A DNA stretch of 64,000 bases from Streptomyces glaucescens (GTDB lineage Bacteria; Actinomycetota; Actinomycetes; Streptomycetales; Streptomycetaceae), in the NCBI RefSeq assembly GCF_000761215.1, contig NZ_CP009438.1, positions 1,396,501-1,460,500 of the forward strand, given 5' to 3'. Under the pieces are notes generated by a model that did not search any database, was not told the origin of the DNA, and saw only the letters and a program-made list of their open reading frames with translations. Positions 30,763 to 38,734 of this stretch are shown piece after piece. The translations under genes and the position numbers were made by a program. How positions within the stretch are numbered: the stretch's first letter is position 1; each line of letters starts with the position of its first letter.

Positions 30763-31638
30763 TCAGCCCTTCAGTCCGGAGGTGGCCATGCCGTCGATGA
30801 GGTAGCGCTGGAAGGCCATGAAGAAGGCGATCACCGGTACGAGCGCCACCAGCGACATCGCGATCATGCTCCCGTAGTCGGAGATGCCCTCCTGGTCGCG
30901 GAACATCATCAGGCCGAGGGAGACGGTGTACTTCTCGGGGGTGTTGAGGTAGATCAACGGCCCCATGAAGTCGTTCCAGGCGTTGATGAAGGTGAAGATG
31001 GCGCTGGTGATGACGGCGGGGCGGCTCAGCGGCAGCACGATGGCCCAGTAGGTGCGCAGGTGCCCGCAGCCGTCGAGCTTGGCGGCCTCGTCCAGCTCAC
31101 GCGGCAGCCCGCGCATGAACTGCACCATCAGGAAGACGAAGAAGGCCTCGGTGGCCAGGAACTTGCCCGCGACCAGCGGCACCAGGGTGTCGGTGAGCTC
31201 CAGGTTCCGGAAGAGCACGTACTGCGGGATGAGCAGCACGTGGTACGGCAGCAGCAGCGTGCCGATCATCAGCGTGAACAGCAGGTTCCGCCCGGCGAAC
31301 CGGATCTTGGCGAAGGCGTACGCGGTCAGCGAGCTGGACAGCACGACACCGGCGACGGCGAGCAGCGCGTACACCAGCGAGTTCCAGAAGAAGCTGCTGA
31401 TGGAGATGCCGGAGATGCCGTCGGCGAGTCCGGAGAAGTTCTCCCAGACCGGCTCGGTGGGCAGCAGGTCGAGGCTGGCGATGATGTCCTTGCTCGGCTT
31501 GAACGAGGCGCCGACCACCCAGATCACGGGGTACAGGACCACCGCGAGGACGAGGAGCGCGCCCGCGTGCCAGGCGATCGAACCCGTGCGCCGTCGCTCG
31601 CCGGCGCCGCGCACGGCAGTGGGGGTGGCAGTGGTCAC
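30763..31638 (-). CDS. Carbohydrate ABC transporter permease (MalG/YesQ type)
   Basis: 291 residues from a GTG at 31638. Six membrane segments. The binding-protein-dependent permease signature is ELDEAAKLDGCGHLRTYWAIVLPLSRPAV (EAA loop, about residues 195-223), and the C-terminus YLIDGMATSGLKG is typical of CUT1-family MalG-like subunits. The GTG overlaps the stop of the partner permease (GTGA). No ATP-binding subunit is encoded here, so a shared MsiK-type ATPase is likely, as is common in Streptomyces. Confidence 0.92.
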   Translation of the reverse strand: MTTATPTAVRGAGERRRTGSIAWHAGALLVLAVVLYPVIWVVGASFKPSKDIIASLDLLPTEPVWENFSGLADGISGISISSFFWNSLVYALLAVAGVVLSSSLTAYAFAKIRFAGRNLLFTLMIGTLLLPYHVLLIPQYVLFRNLELTDTLVPLVAGKFLATEAFFVFLMVQFMRGLPRELDEAAKLDGCGHLRTYWAIVLPLSRPAVITSAIFTFINAWNDFMGPLIYLNTPEKYTVSLGLMMFRDQEGISDYGSMIAMSLVALVPVIAFFMAFQRYLIDGMATSGLKG

Positions 31639-32591
31639 TTGGCGGCCTCCTCGTAGTGCACCCACTTCTTCTGCGACCAGAACAGGACCGCCGTGACGAG
31701 GGCCACCGCGACCACCAGCGTCCAGGCCATGGCGGAGGCGAAGCCCATCTGGGCCTCCTTGAAGCCCTTCTGGTAGAGGTAACAGGTGTAGACGAGCGTG
31801 GCGTCGGCCGGCCCGCACCTGGTGTCGGAGACGACGTACGCGGAGCCGAACACCTGGAACGCGTGGATGGACTCCAGCAGCACGTTGAAGAACAGCACCG
31901 GCGAGATCATCGGCAGCGTGATGTTCCAGAACCGCCGCAGCGGGCCCGCCCCGTCCACCTCGGCGGCCTCGTACAGCTCCTGCGGGACCTGCTTGAGCCC
32001 GGCGAGGAAGATGACCATGGGCGCGCCGAACTGCCAGATGCTCAGGGCGACCAGGGCGTAGAGGACGTAGTCCGGGTTGCCGATCCAGCCCCCGGCGTCG
32101 AGCCCGAAGACCTTCTGCGTACGGTCCACGACCGCGTCGTCCGAGAACAGCGCCCGCCACACGAAGCCCACGGAGACACTGGCGCCGATCAGCGACGGCA
32201 TGTAGAACGCGGCCCGGTACAGCCCCTGTCCGCGCCGCTTCTGCGCGAGCAGCAGCGCGACGCCGAGCGCGAGCAGCAGCTTCAGCGGCGTGGCCACGAC
32301 GACGTACTTCAGCGTCACCTCGACCGACTTCTGCCAGCGCGGGTCCTGGAACATCGTCGTGAAGTTGTCCAGCCCCACCCACTTCGGCGGCGTGAACAGG
32401 TTGTAGCTGGTGAACGCGTAGTACAGCGACGCGATCATCGGCCCCGCCGTGAGCAGCAGGAATCCCGCGATCCACGGCGACATGAACAGATAGCCGGCGA
32501 GGTTCTCGCGGCGCCGTCCGCGCCGCCCCGCGGCGGGTGGGGCGGACCGCTTCCCGGCCGGGCGCACGGGCGCTTCCTTGACGAGCGTCAT
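31635..32591 (-). CDS. Carbohydrate ABC transporter permease (MalF/YesP type)
   Basis: 318 residues. A basic N-terminus (KRSAPPAAGRRGRRRENLAGYLFMSPW) precedes six membrane segments. The EAA loop reads ELYEAAEVDGAGPLRRFWNITLPMISPV. This is the CUT1 partner of the downstream permease. It lies 14 nt after the solute-binding-protein gene. Confidence 0.92.
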   Translation of the reverse strand: MTLVKEAPVRPAGKRSAPPAAGRRGRRRENLAGYLFMSPWIAGFLLLTAGPMIASLYYAFTSYNLFTPPKWVGLDNFTTMFQDPRWQKSVEVTLKYVVVATPLKLLLALGVALLLAQKRRGQGLYRAAFYMPSLIGASVSVGFVWRALFSDDAVVDRTQKVFGLDAGGWIGNPDYVLYALVALSIWQFGAPMVIFLAGLKQVPQELYEAAEVDGAGPLRRFWNITLPMISPVLFFNVLLESIHAFQVFGSAYVVSDTRCGPADATLVYTCYLYQKGFKEAQMGFASAMAWTLVVAVALVTAVLFWSQKKWVHYEEAAK

Positions 32592-32605
32592 GGTGGTACG
32601 TCCCC

Positions 32606-33892
32606 TCAGCCCGCGAACGCGGCCTTGGCCTCGCTGAACAGCGCCTTGGCGGCGTCGGCCGGCTTCGTCTTGCCCTGGGCGACCTCACCGCCGAGCCGCA
32701 GGAACGCCGCCTCGACGACGTCGGCGCCGGACGGGTGCGGGGTGATCTTCCCGAGCACGCCGGCCGCGGCGACGTCCTCCTCGTAGGCCTTGACGCCCTG
32801 GTTGGTCTCGTCGGCGGGGGCGAACGCCTCGTACTGCTCGGTCGTGGCGAGGATGCCGCGGTCGTAGCCCATGATCCTGCCGACCTCGGGGTCGTGCACC
32901 ATGAAGTCGATGAACTGGGCGACCTCCTTGGGGTGCTCGGTCCCGGAGAAGGCGCTGAGCATCAGCGAGCCGAGGTACTGGCCGGTGTCCTTCCCGTTCG
33001 TCGTGGGGATCGGCGCGAGCCCGTAGTCCGACTCGCCCTCGCCCTCGTAGCGGATGGAGAAGTTGTCCCAGGTGAACTCGGAGGCGGCGAGACCGGCCGA
33101 GAGACCGGACTTGGGCGCGACCTGCTCGATCTTCTTCGGGTCGGCGACGAGCCCGGAGCGCACGCGCTTGTAGCCGTCCTCCCACCACTGCGTCAGGTCG
33201 TCCTCGGTGAAGCCGAGCTCGGTCTCGGTGAAGAAGGCTTTGCCGTTCTGACGCAGGTACAGGTCGTAGAGGTACATGATGCCGAAGTAGCCGGTGTCGC
33301 CGGCGATCCTCAGCTTGTCCTGGATCGTCTGCAGCGCGTCGAAGTACTCGTCCCAGGTCCAGCCGAACTCCGGCTCCACGCCCGCCTTCTCGAACGCCTT
33401 GCGGTCGATGACCAGCGCCATGGTGTTGGCGCCGACGGGGATGCCGATCTGCTTGCCGTCGACCTGACCGTTCGCCAGGACGCCGTTGCGGAAGTTCTCC
33501 AGGTTCAGATGTCCCGCGTCGGCCTGCGACTTCAGGTCCATGAGGACGCCGCGCCTGTCGTACTTGCGCAGGAAGCCGACCGCATTCTGGAAAACGTCCG
33601 GCGGATTTCCACCGGAGGCCTGGGTCTGGAACTTCTCCCAGAAGGCCGCGTAGTCGGTGAATTCCGGCTTGATCTTGATTTTCGGGTACTTCTTCTCGAA
33701 GAGCGCGATGGTCTTCCTGATGGCGATCGTGCGCGGCTCGCCGCCCCACCACGCATAACGGAGCGTCACCGTCCCGTCGGCCGACGCCCCTGCGCCGCCA
33801 CCGCAGCCGGTCGTCGCGGCCAGCCCGAGCGTGGCCGCCGAGGCTCCCGCCGCCTTGAGGATCGTGCGCCTCTCCATACTTTTGCCTGCCAC
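32606..33892 (-). CDS. Sugar ABC transporter solute-binding protein (lipoprotein, Tat-type signal)
   Basis: 428 residues from the GTG at 33892, which has GGGGAGGGG 7 nt upstream; an internal ATG (MERRTILK) is the alternative. The signal carries a twin-arginine (ERRTILK) and ends with TTGCGGG. This is an atypical lipobox because position -3 is Thr. The mature part is a family-1 extracellular binding protein (RYAWWGGEPRTIAIRKTIALFEKKYPKIKIK ... ASGGNPPDVFQNAVGFLRKYD). First gene of the operon; it captures the sugar ligand, probably an oligosaccharide from plant pectin given the YetA-like enzyme downstream. Confidence 0.9.
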   Translation of the reverse strand: MAGKSMERRTILKAAGASAATLGLAATTGCGGGAGASADGTVTLRYAWWGGEPRTIAIRKTIALFEKKYPKIKIKPEFTDYAAFWEKFQTQASGGNPPDVFQNAVGFLRKYDRRGVLMDLKSQADAGHLNLENFRNGVLANGQVDGKQIGIPVGANTMALVIDRKAFEKAGVEPEFGWTWDEYFDALQTIQDKLRIAGDTGYFGIMYLYDLYLRQNGKAFFTETELGFTEDDLTQWWEDGYKRVRSGLVADPKKIEQVAPKSGLSAGLAASEFTWDNFSIRYEGEGESDYGLAPIPTTNGKDTGQYLGSLMLSAFSGTEHPKEVAQFIDFMVHDPEVGRIMGYDRGILATTEQYEAFAPADETNQGVKAYEEDVAAAGVLGKITPHPSGADVVEAAFLRLGGEVAQGKTKPADAAKALFSEAKAAFAG

Positions 33893-33929
33893 CGTCAGAC
33901 CCCTCCCCGCGGCGCCCTCGCCGCTCGCA

Positions 33930-33954
33930 TGAATCGTTTCAAGTAAGCGCTTGC
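33930..33954 (-). promoter_or_regulatory. Two LacI-type palindromic operator candidates
   Basis: Two adjacent palindromes with a central CG lie at and just after the predicted start site of the sugar operon. One is AGCAAGCGCTTACT (33941-33954, one symmetric base pair mismatched). The other is TGAAACGATTCA (33930-33941, also nearly symmetric). Both fit the style of LacI/CcpA-family operators. Their position downstream of the -10 box is suited to repression. No LacI gene lies in this window. Confidence 0.6.
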
Positions 33955-33960
33955 TGGCAC

Positions 33961-33989
33961 AAGGTACGGAGGGGTGCGGGGTGCGTCAA
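33961..33989 (-). promoter_or_regulatory. Vegetative-type promoter of the sugar operon
   Basis: On the minus strand TTGACG (33984-33989) is separated by 17 nt from TACCTT (33961-33966). This is a strong match to the -35 and -10 of the principal sigma factor. The start site would fall near 33954, inside the first operator palindrome and about 60 nt upstream of the binding-protein start codon. Confidence 0.65.
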
Positions 33990-34350
33990 TGATTCGGACA
34001 GGAATATCTCGCCGCCCGGGGCGGCGGTTCGGCGGACCGCGGCGCACCCGGCGGACGACGACCGGAGTGACTTCGCAGGTCGGGACAGCGCGATCGACCC
34101 ACCGGACGCGATGCGGCCCACCGCGGCGAGCGGTCCTCCGGCCGGACATCGCCGGATGGCCCAGGCAGGGCGCGGGGCGGGAACGGCGGACCGACGGAGA
34201 CGACGGGTCGCGCGGGAGGCACGCCGGGAGCGGACGGGCGGACGGCGGCGGGGCGCGGGGGCCTGACGGAAGGGCGCGCACACCGGGCGCCGCCACCCCC
34301 GGACGGGACGTGCACGCCGGGCGCCACCGCCCCGAACCGGGCGGGAACGA
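33990..34350. other. Gap without recognised gene
   Basis: About 360 nt of GC-rich sequence between the sugar-operon promoter and the terminator of tRNA-Val copy 2. Short open frames exist on both strands but lack ribosome-binding sites and family resemblance. No regulator gene was found. Confidence 0.5.
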
Positions 34351-34386
34351 CGGCGGCCCGTCTGCGTTGTCGCAGACGGGCCGCCG
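34351..34386 (-). terminator. Terminator hairpin after tRNA-Val(CAC), copy 2
   Basis: A 16-bp perfect stem (CGGCGGCCCGTCTGCG / CGCAGACGGGCCGCCG) with a TTGT loop, 7 nt past the 3' end of the minus-strand tRNA. Confidence 0.75.
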
Positions 34387-34393
34387 TGCCGGG

Positions 34394-34465
34394 TGGGCGA
34401 TACTGGGTTCGAACCAGTGACCTCTTCGGTGTGAACGAAGCGCTCTCCCACTGAGCTAATCGCCC
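34394..34465 (-). tRNA. tRNA-Val (anticodon CAC), copy 2
   Basis: 72 nt on the minus strand, identical base for base to the tRNA at 24291-24362 (anticodon loop TTCACAC). Only the terminator downstream differs. CCA is not encoded. Confidence 0.97.
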
Positions 34466-34544
34466 GGGCGCAGGAAGAACATTACCCCATGTCAGGGGGT
34501 CCGCGTGACCACCCTGGGCGGCCCGCCCACGCCCTCGCCGCGGA

Positions 34545-35009
34545 TCACTGATCCTTGATCTTCCACGGCATGACGAGGCCGAACTTCCACAGGTAGATCC
34601 CGGCCAGCACTCCCACGATCACCAGACCGAGCACGGTCAGGATGATGTTGCGCCGGCGCACCTTGGGGTCGAGGGCGCGCTGGGCGGCCTCGGTGACCTT
34701 GCGCTTGGTCCAGCGCAGCACCAGCTGGGCCCAGACGAACTCGGTCGCCCAGATCGCCATGCCGCCGAAGATCACCACCCAGCCCGGTCCGGGCAGGGGC
34801 AGCATGATGATGCCGGCCACGACGACGGCCAGGCCGACGACGAAGACACCGACCTGCCAGCTCACATGGAGCACCCGCCGCGCCTTGATGAACTCCGGCG
34901 CCCGGGATCCGAGCCCCGGCTCGCCCTCCTGCTCGCTGTGCACCCCGTTCGCCCTCATGTCGTCGGCAGCCACGGCGACCTCGCCAGGCTCGTCACTCCC
35001 CGTATTCAT
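34545..35009 (-). CDS. PGPGW-motif membrane protein (TIGR02611-like)
   Basis: 154 residues from the ATG at 35009 (MNTGSDEPGE). After an acidic N-terminus there are two membrane segments flanking LPLPGPGWVVIFGGMAIWATEF, the PGPGW signature, and a third hydrophobic segment near the C-terminus (IILTVLGLVIVGVLAGIYLW). It is a small integral membrane protein of unknown function and is divergent from ssgB. A TAGGGT hexamer lies 8 nt before the ATG, so translation from a leaderless or near-leaderless transcript is possible. Confidence 0.8.
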   Translation of the reverse strand: MNTGSDEPGEVAVAADDMRANGVHSEQEGEPGLGSRAPEFIKARRVLHVSWQVGVFVVGLAVVVAGIIMLPLPGPGWVVIFGGMAIWATEFVWAQLVLRWTKRKVTEAAQRALDPKVRRRNIILTVLGLVIVGVLAGIYLWKFGLVMPWKIKDQ

Positions 35010-35200
35010 ACGGCCAAACCCTACCGGACCGAAAGCGATCACCGGAACGGGCGCACCGGGCGAACACACTCTCGGCCGGAAGAGTTACGTAAACCCACGC
35101 AAAACACTCAGAGGGGTTTACAACGGCACCGTAGGTGGCATGTCGATTTCGCCGACGTGCGAATCCCCGAGCGCACACTGAGCGAAAGGCCCTGGCGCTT

Positions 35201-35614
35201 ATGAACACCACGGTCAGCTGCGAGCTGCACCTGCGCCTCGTTGTGTCGAGCGAGTCCTCCCTGCCCGTCCCGGCAGGCCTGCGGTACGACACGGCCGACC
35301 CCTACGCCGTGCACGCCACCTTCCACACCGGAGCCGAAGAGACCGTCGAGTGGGTGTTCGCCCGCGACCTCCTCGCCGAGGGTCTTCACCGGCCCACCGG
35401 TACCGGCGACGTCCGCGTCTGGCCGTCGCGCAGCCACGGTCAGGGCGTGGTCTGCATCGCCCTGAGCTCTCCCGAGGGAGAGGCACTGCTCGAGGCCCCT
35501 GCGCGGGCCCTGGAGTCGTTTCTGAAGCGAACGGACGCCGCCGTGCCCCCGGGCACGGAGCACCGGCACTTCGACCTGGATCAGGAGCTGTCGCACATCC
35601 TGGCGGAGAGCTGA
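35201..35614 (+). CDS. ssgB: Sporulation-specific cell division protein SsgB
   Basis: SsgA-like protein that marks future septum sites and recruits FtsZ during sporulation-specific division of aerial hyphae. 137 residues, the normal length. The sequence MNTTVSCELHLRLVVSSESSLPV and the block VWPSRSHGQGVVCIALSSPEGEALLEAP are as I remember for the near-invariant Streptomyces SsgB. The ATG at 35201 is preceded by AAAGG. The published S. coelicolor gene depends on SigH. A GTTT(N14)GGTGGCAT arrangement around 35115 could be a divergent match, but I would not rely on it. Confidence 0.96.
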   Translation: MNTTVSCELHLRLVVSSESSLPVPAGLRYDTADPYAVHATFHTGAEETVEWVFARDLLAEGLHRPTGTGDVRVWPSRSHGQGVVCIALSSPEGEALLEAPARALESFLKRTDAAVPPGTEHRHFDLDQELSHILAES

Positions 35615-35919
35615 ACGAATCCCACAAGCAGCCCGGCGCCGTCCACTCGGGGAGACGGCTCGGGCCAGGACAACCGCATACGGCACACCACGGCGCCGTC
35701 CCCGCACGCACCCGCGGGGCCGGCGCCCATGCGCGCGCACCGGCAGTCGGGGCAGTCGGCGCCGCGTAACCGCAGCGCTGCTCCGGGTGCCGGCGCCAGG
35801 GCTGCCCGGCACCGTCGGCGGTGACGCTGCGTGATGGAGGAGTGCGGCGTCGGGCGGTCCGTGAGGGGGTCCGCACGTGGTGGGCGGACGACGGGCCGGG
35901 GCGCGGGCGCCGACGGGGT

Positions 35920-36195
35920 GGAGTGCGCAGGCAGTGACCCGCCCGCTGGGGTGCGCGGTGGTGCGCGGCTGGGATGCGCAGCAGCGATGCGCTGGGGTCC
36001 CCGATGCGACAGGGCTCGGTGGCGGCAGCGATGCGCTGGGTGTGCGTCGACGACGCGGCTCGGTGACGGCAGCGACCCGCCGGGGTCCCCGATGGCGGAA
36101 GGGCTCGGGTGCGCAGCAGCGACCCGCCCCCTGGGGTGCGCGGTGGGAAAGGGTGGTGCGCAGCAGCGCCCGCCCGCTGAGCTGCCCGGTGGCGA
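35920..36195. repeat. Imperfect tandem array, unit about 46 nt, six copies
   Basis: A core like GCAGCGACCCGC (variant GCAGCGATGCGC) recurs near 35928, 35974, 36021, 36066, 36110 and 36157, at spacings of 42-49 nt. Copies are joined by phrases such as CTGGGGTGCGCGGT and GGGGTCCCCGATG, which themselves recur. The array lies in an 866-nt stretch (35615-36480) between ssgB and the CGNR gene where I find no convincing coding frame. Open frames cross it on both strands but without ribosome-binding sites or family resemblance. Confidence 0.65.
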
Positions 36196-36480
36196 CGCGG
36201 CCCGGTGGGCGGCGGCGAGGCGGCGGGGGCGCGACCGAGGGTGGTGAAGCGTTGGGCGACCGGGAGCGTGAACTCCGTGAGCGCGGTCAGGGCCCGCCCG
36301 ACCGGGTCGGCCCGGGCTTCCGCCCTGGACGGGAAAATCCCTGTCGGTGGCAACACCGCAGGCCGGAGCACCGTCGCGGGGGCCGTCGCGGGCACGCGCG
36401 GACCGGTGGCCGCCGGGAGCCACTACCATCGGCCAGCATCGGCGGGCGTCCGCCCGACCCCCCAGGCCAGGGAGCGAAAC

Positions 36481-37041
36481 GTGCTGATCACCCACGACAC
36501 CCGGTGCGCGCTCGACACGGTGGTCGATCTGGTGAACACCGCACCGGAGGACGACACGTCACCGGACGGGCTGCCGGATGTCGCGGCCCTCGGCGAGTTC
36601 GTGCGCACGCACAAGATCAGCGATGTGGGGGTGCTGTCGGAGTTCGATCTCTCCGCGGTGCGCAAGGTGCGCGGCCGATTCGCGGGGATCTTCGCGGCTC
36701 CCGACGCCCGCACCGCCGCCGGCATGATCAACGAGCTGGTGGCCGCCGCGGGCACCACCCCCCGCCTCACCGACCACGACGGCTACGACTGGCACGTCCA
36801 CTACTTCGCGCCCGGTGCCTCGGTCGCCGACCACCTGGCGGCCGACTGCGGCATGGCGCTGGCGTTCTTCGTGGTGGCCGGTGAGCAGGAGCGGCTGCGG
36901 CGCTGTGAGGCTCCCGACTGCCGGCGCGCCTTCGTCGACCTGTCCCGGAACCGGTCCCGGCGCTACTGCGACAGCCGCACCTGCGGCAACCGCCTGCACG
37001 TGGCCGCCTACCGCGCCCGGCGCAAGGAGGCGGCGGGCTGA
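36481..37041 (+). CDS. ABATE/CGNR zinc-finger protein, putative transcriptional regulator
   Basis: 186 residues from the GTG at 36481 (AGGGAG 7 nt upstream). The N-terminal ABATE-like domain (DTVVDLVNT ... LGEFVRTHKIS ... LSEFDLSAVRKVRGRFAGIF) is followed by a C-terminal zinc finger with C142, C147, C163 and C168, the last in the diagnostic CGNRLHVAAYRARRK. The family is thought to bind a ligand through ABATE and DNA through the finger; targets are unknown. It stands alone downstream of the repeat array. Confidence 0.88.
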   Translation: MLITHDTRCALDTVVDLVNTAPEDDTSPDGLPDVAALGEFVRTHKISDVGVLSEFDLSAVRKVRGRFAGIFAAPDARTAAGMINELVAAAGTTPRLTDHDGYDWHVHYFAPGASVADHLAADCGMALAFFVVAGEQERLRRCEAPDCRRAFVDLSRNRSRRYCDSRTCGNRLHVAAYRARRKEAAG

Positions 37042-37107
37042 CGGCCGGGCCGGACGGCGATGCCGTCGCGGGCCCCGGCGGGTGACGCCGGGGACCACGG
37101 GTACGGC

Positions 37108-37260
37108 TCACAGCAACAGCAGATCGTGCAGCGCAGCCATGAGCAGCAGACACCCGATCACCGCAAGGAAGATCATCAGCGGTGGCTGGGAAAGGGCGAA
37201 GAGACACCCGCGCGGCTCGTCCTGACGCGGCGCGGAATCGCTCTGTGTCGTATCCAGCAT
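37108..37260 (-). CDS. Small C-terminally anchored membrane protein
   Basis: 50 residues from the ATG at 37260 (MLDTTQSDSAPRQDEPRG). A polar first half is followed by one membrane segment to the very end (LMIFLAVIGCLLLMAALHDLLLL). A longer frame to 37362 adds a basic, unconserved-looking stretch. The ribosome-binding site is weak. Convergent with the CGNR gene. I believe a similar small hydrophobic protein is found here in other Streptomyces, but this needs alignment. Confidence 0.5.
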   Translation of the reverse strand: MLDTTQSDSAPRQDEPRGCLFALSQPPLMIFLAVIGCLLLMAALHDLLLL

Positions 37261-37426
37261 CTCGCGGTGATGATGGCGCAATCCGCACCCTTGACGCGCC
37301 CGGGCCGCCCGCCGAACGAGGGACGTCGTTCCGAACAGGTGGTCTCGCGGGGCGGCACTCACTACGCTTCGCGCGCACCGCCGGCGACGAGGACCCCTGG
37401 GACGATTCAGAGGCCCGTGCCGTGCC

Positions 37427-37870
37427 TCATATGCCGTGCTTCTTGAGGATGGCCTCGATGTCGCTGAAGTCGTCCGCGGCGTCGGTCCGGGAGGCCGGGC
37501 CCGGCCGGGCCGCCGGGCGCGCGGACTGGCCCAGGGAGGGCGCCGATGCCTGCGGGGCCACCGCGTCGGGCCGCGCGCCCGCCGCCGCGGCCGCCTTGCG
37601 GTTCCGCCGGCCGCCGCGCCGGCGCTCCACGGCCCGCGTGCCGACGAACAACAGCCATGCGCCGCCGAGCACGCCGAAGCCCGCCCAGGCGGTGGGGCTG
37701 AAGGCAGTGTCGGCCGCCCACTCGACCGCTCCGGTCATCACCAGGCCGATGGGGACGAGGGCGTAGGCGGCGATCCGGGCGGCCATCAGGAAGCGCCTGC
37801 GGTACGCCGTGACCGCCGCGATGCCCAGGCCCGCCGCGGAGACGGCGGAGCAGACGGTCTCGGCAATCAT
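37427..37870 (-). CDS. Hypothetical membrane protein
   Basis: 147 residues from the ATG at 37870 with GGAGG 6 nt upstream. Three hydrophobic segments (VCSAVSAAGLGIAAVTAY; MAARIAAYALVPIGLVMTG; PTAWAGFGVLGGAWLLFVGT) are followed by a basic stretch (RRRGGRRNRK), an Ala/Pro-rich linker and a conserved-looking acidic C-terminus DDFSDIEAILKKHGI, which could be a protein-binding tail. Function unknown. Confidence 0.75.
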   Translation of the reverse strand: MIAETVCSAVSAAGLGIAAVTAYRRRFLMAARIAAYALVPIGLVMTGAVEWAADTAFSPTAWAGFGVLGGAWLLFVGTRAVERRRGGRRNRKAAAAAGARPDAVAPQASAPSLGQSARPAARPGPASRTDAADDFSDIEAILKKHGI

Positions 37871-38209
37871 CCGGTCCTCCAGCGTGGGCTCGGTCGGTCG
37901 GGGCGCTCGGTCCCCTTCCATCCTGCACCGCGCGAGCCCTGCCCGGCCATGCTCCGCCCCGACATCAGGGACATCTCCGGGTCGCCTCCTCCCCAGGGAG
38001 CCCACGGACGTCACGACTCGGGATCGGATCAGGGCCGGGCGGGGACGGACCGGGGGCCGGACGGATCCGGGGCCGCGGTCACGGTCGTACGTCAGCCGGG
38101 GCGGCTCGCGCCCGACCGCCGGGCCGCCGGGTGGAGCCCGCAGGTGGAGCCGGCGGGCGGAGTGCTGGGCCGGTGTGATGCGCGGCCGGCGGGCTGGGAG
38201 ACTGAGGGC
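37871..38209. other. Divergent intergenic region, no gene recognised
   Basis: About 340 nt between the membrane protein and the DsbA-like gene. Long frames run through it but show no ribosome-binding site or domain. It must hold both promoters; I could not pick out confident -35/-10 pairs. Confidence 0.4.
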
Positions 38210-38731
38210 ATGAGCGACACCTCCTCCGCCCGGCCGGCAGCCGTTCTCGACGTCTGGTGCGAGCTGCAGTGCCCCGACTGCCGCACTGCCCTCGACGATC
38301 TCCGCGCCCTGCGCGCCCGCTACGGCGACCGGCTGGAGGTGCGGCTGCGGCACTTCCCGCTGGAGAAGCACAAGCACGCCTTCGCCGCCGCCCAGGCCGC
38401 CGAGGAGGCACTGGAGCAGGGCAAGGGCTGGGAGTACGTCGAGGCGGTGCTGGGCCGGGTCGAGGAGCTGGAGCGCGGGGGCGAGCCCTTCCTGGTCGGG
38501 GTGGCCCGGGAACTCGGCCTGGACGCTGAGGAGTTCGACACCGCGCTGATCGACGGCCGGCACATCCTGGTCGTGGACGCCGACCAGGCCGAGGGCAAGG
38601 CGATCGGCGTGACCGGCACCCCGACCTACGTCATCGGCGGCGAGCGGCTCGACGGCGGCAAGAGCCAGGAGGGCCTGCGCGAGCGCGTCGAGGAGATCGC
38701 GGACCGGCTGCTGGCCGAGCAGCGGGCCTGA
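38210..38731 (+). CDS. DsbA-family thioredoxin-like protein
   Basis: 173 residues, cytoplasmic (no signal peptide). An early strand is followed by WCELQCPDCRTALDDLRAL with the CPDC active-site pair (about residues 21-24). An all-helical insert comes next (AFAAAQAAEEALEQGKGWEYVEAVL), then the cis-proline loop GVTGTPTYVIGGERLDG. This is the DsbA/FrnE-like arrangement of a disulfide or dithiol oxidoreductase. It converges with the GNAT gene, with three bases between stop codons. Confidence 0.88.
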   Translation: MSDTSSARPAAVLDVWCELQCPDCRTALDDLRALRARYGDRLEVRLRHFPLEKHKHAFAAAQAAEEALEQGKGWEYVEAVLGRVEELERGGEPFLVGVARELGLDAEEFDTALIDGRHILVVDADQAEGKAIGVTGTPTYVIGGERLDGGKSQEGLRERVEEIADRLLAEQRA

Positions 38732-38734
38732 CGG

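Noticed and set aside
35214-36495. Long Ala/Pro/Arg/His-rich frames on the minus strand over the ssgB-CGNR gap
   Set aside because: They run through the degenerate repeat array and antisense to ssgB, without ribosome-binding sites or domain resemblance.
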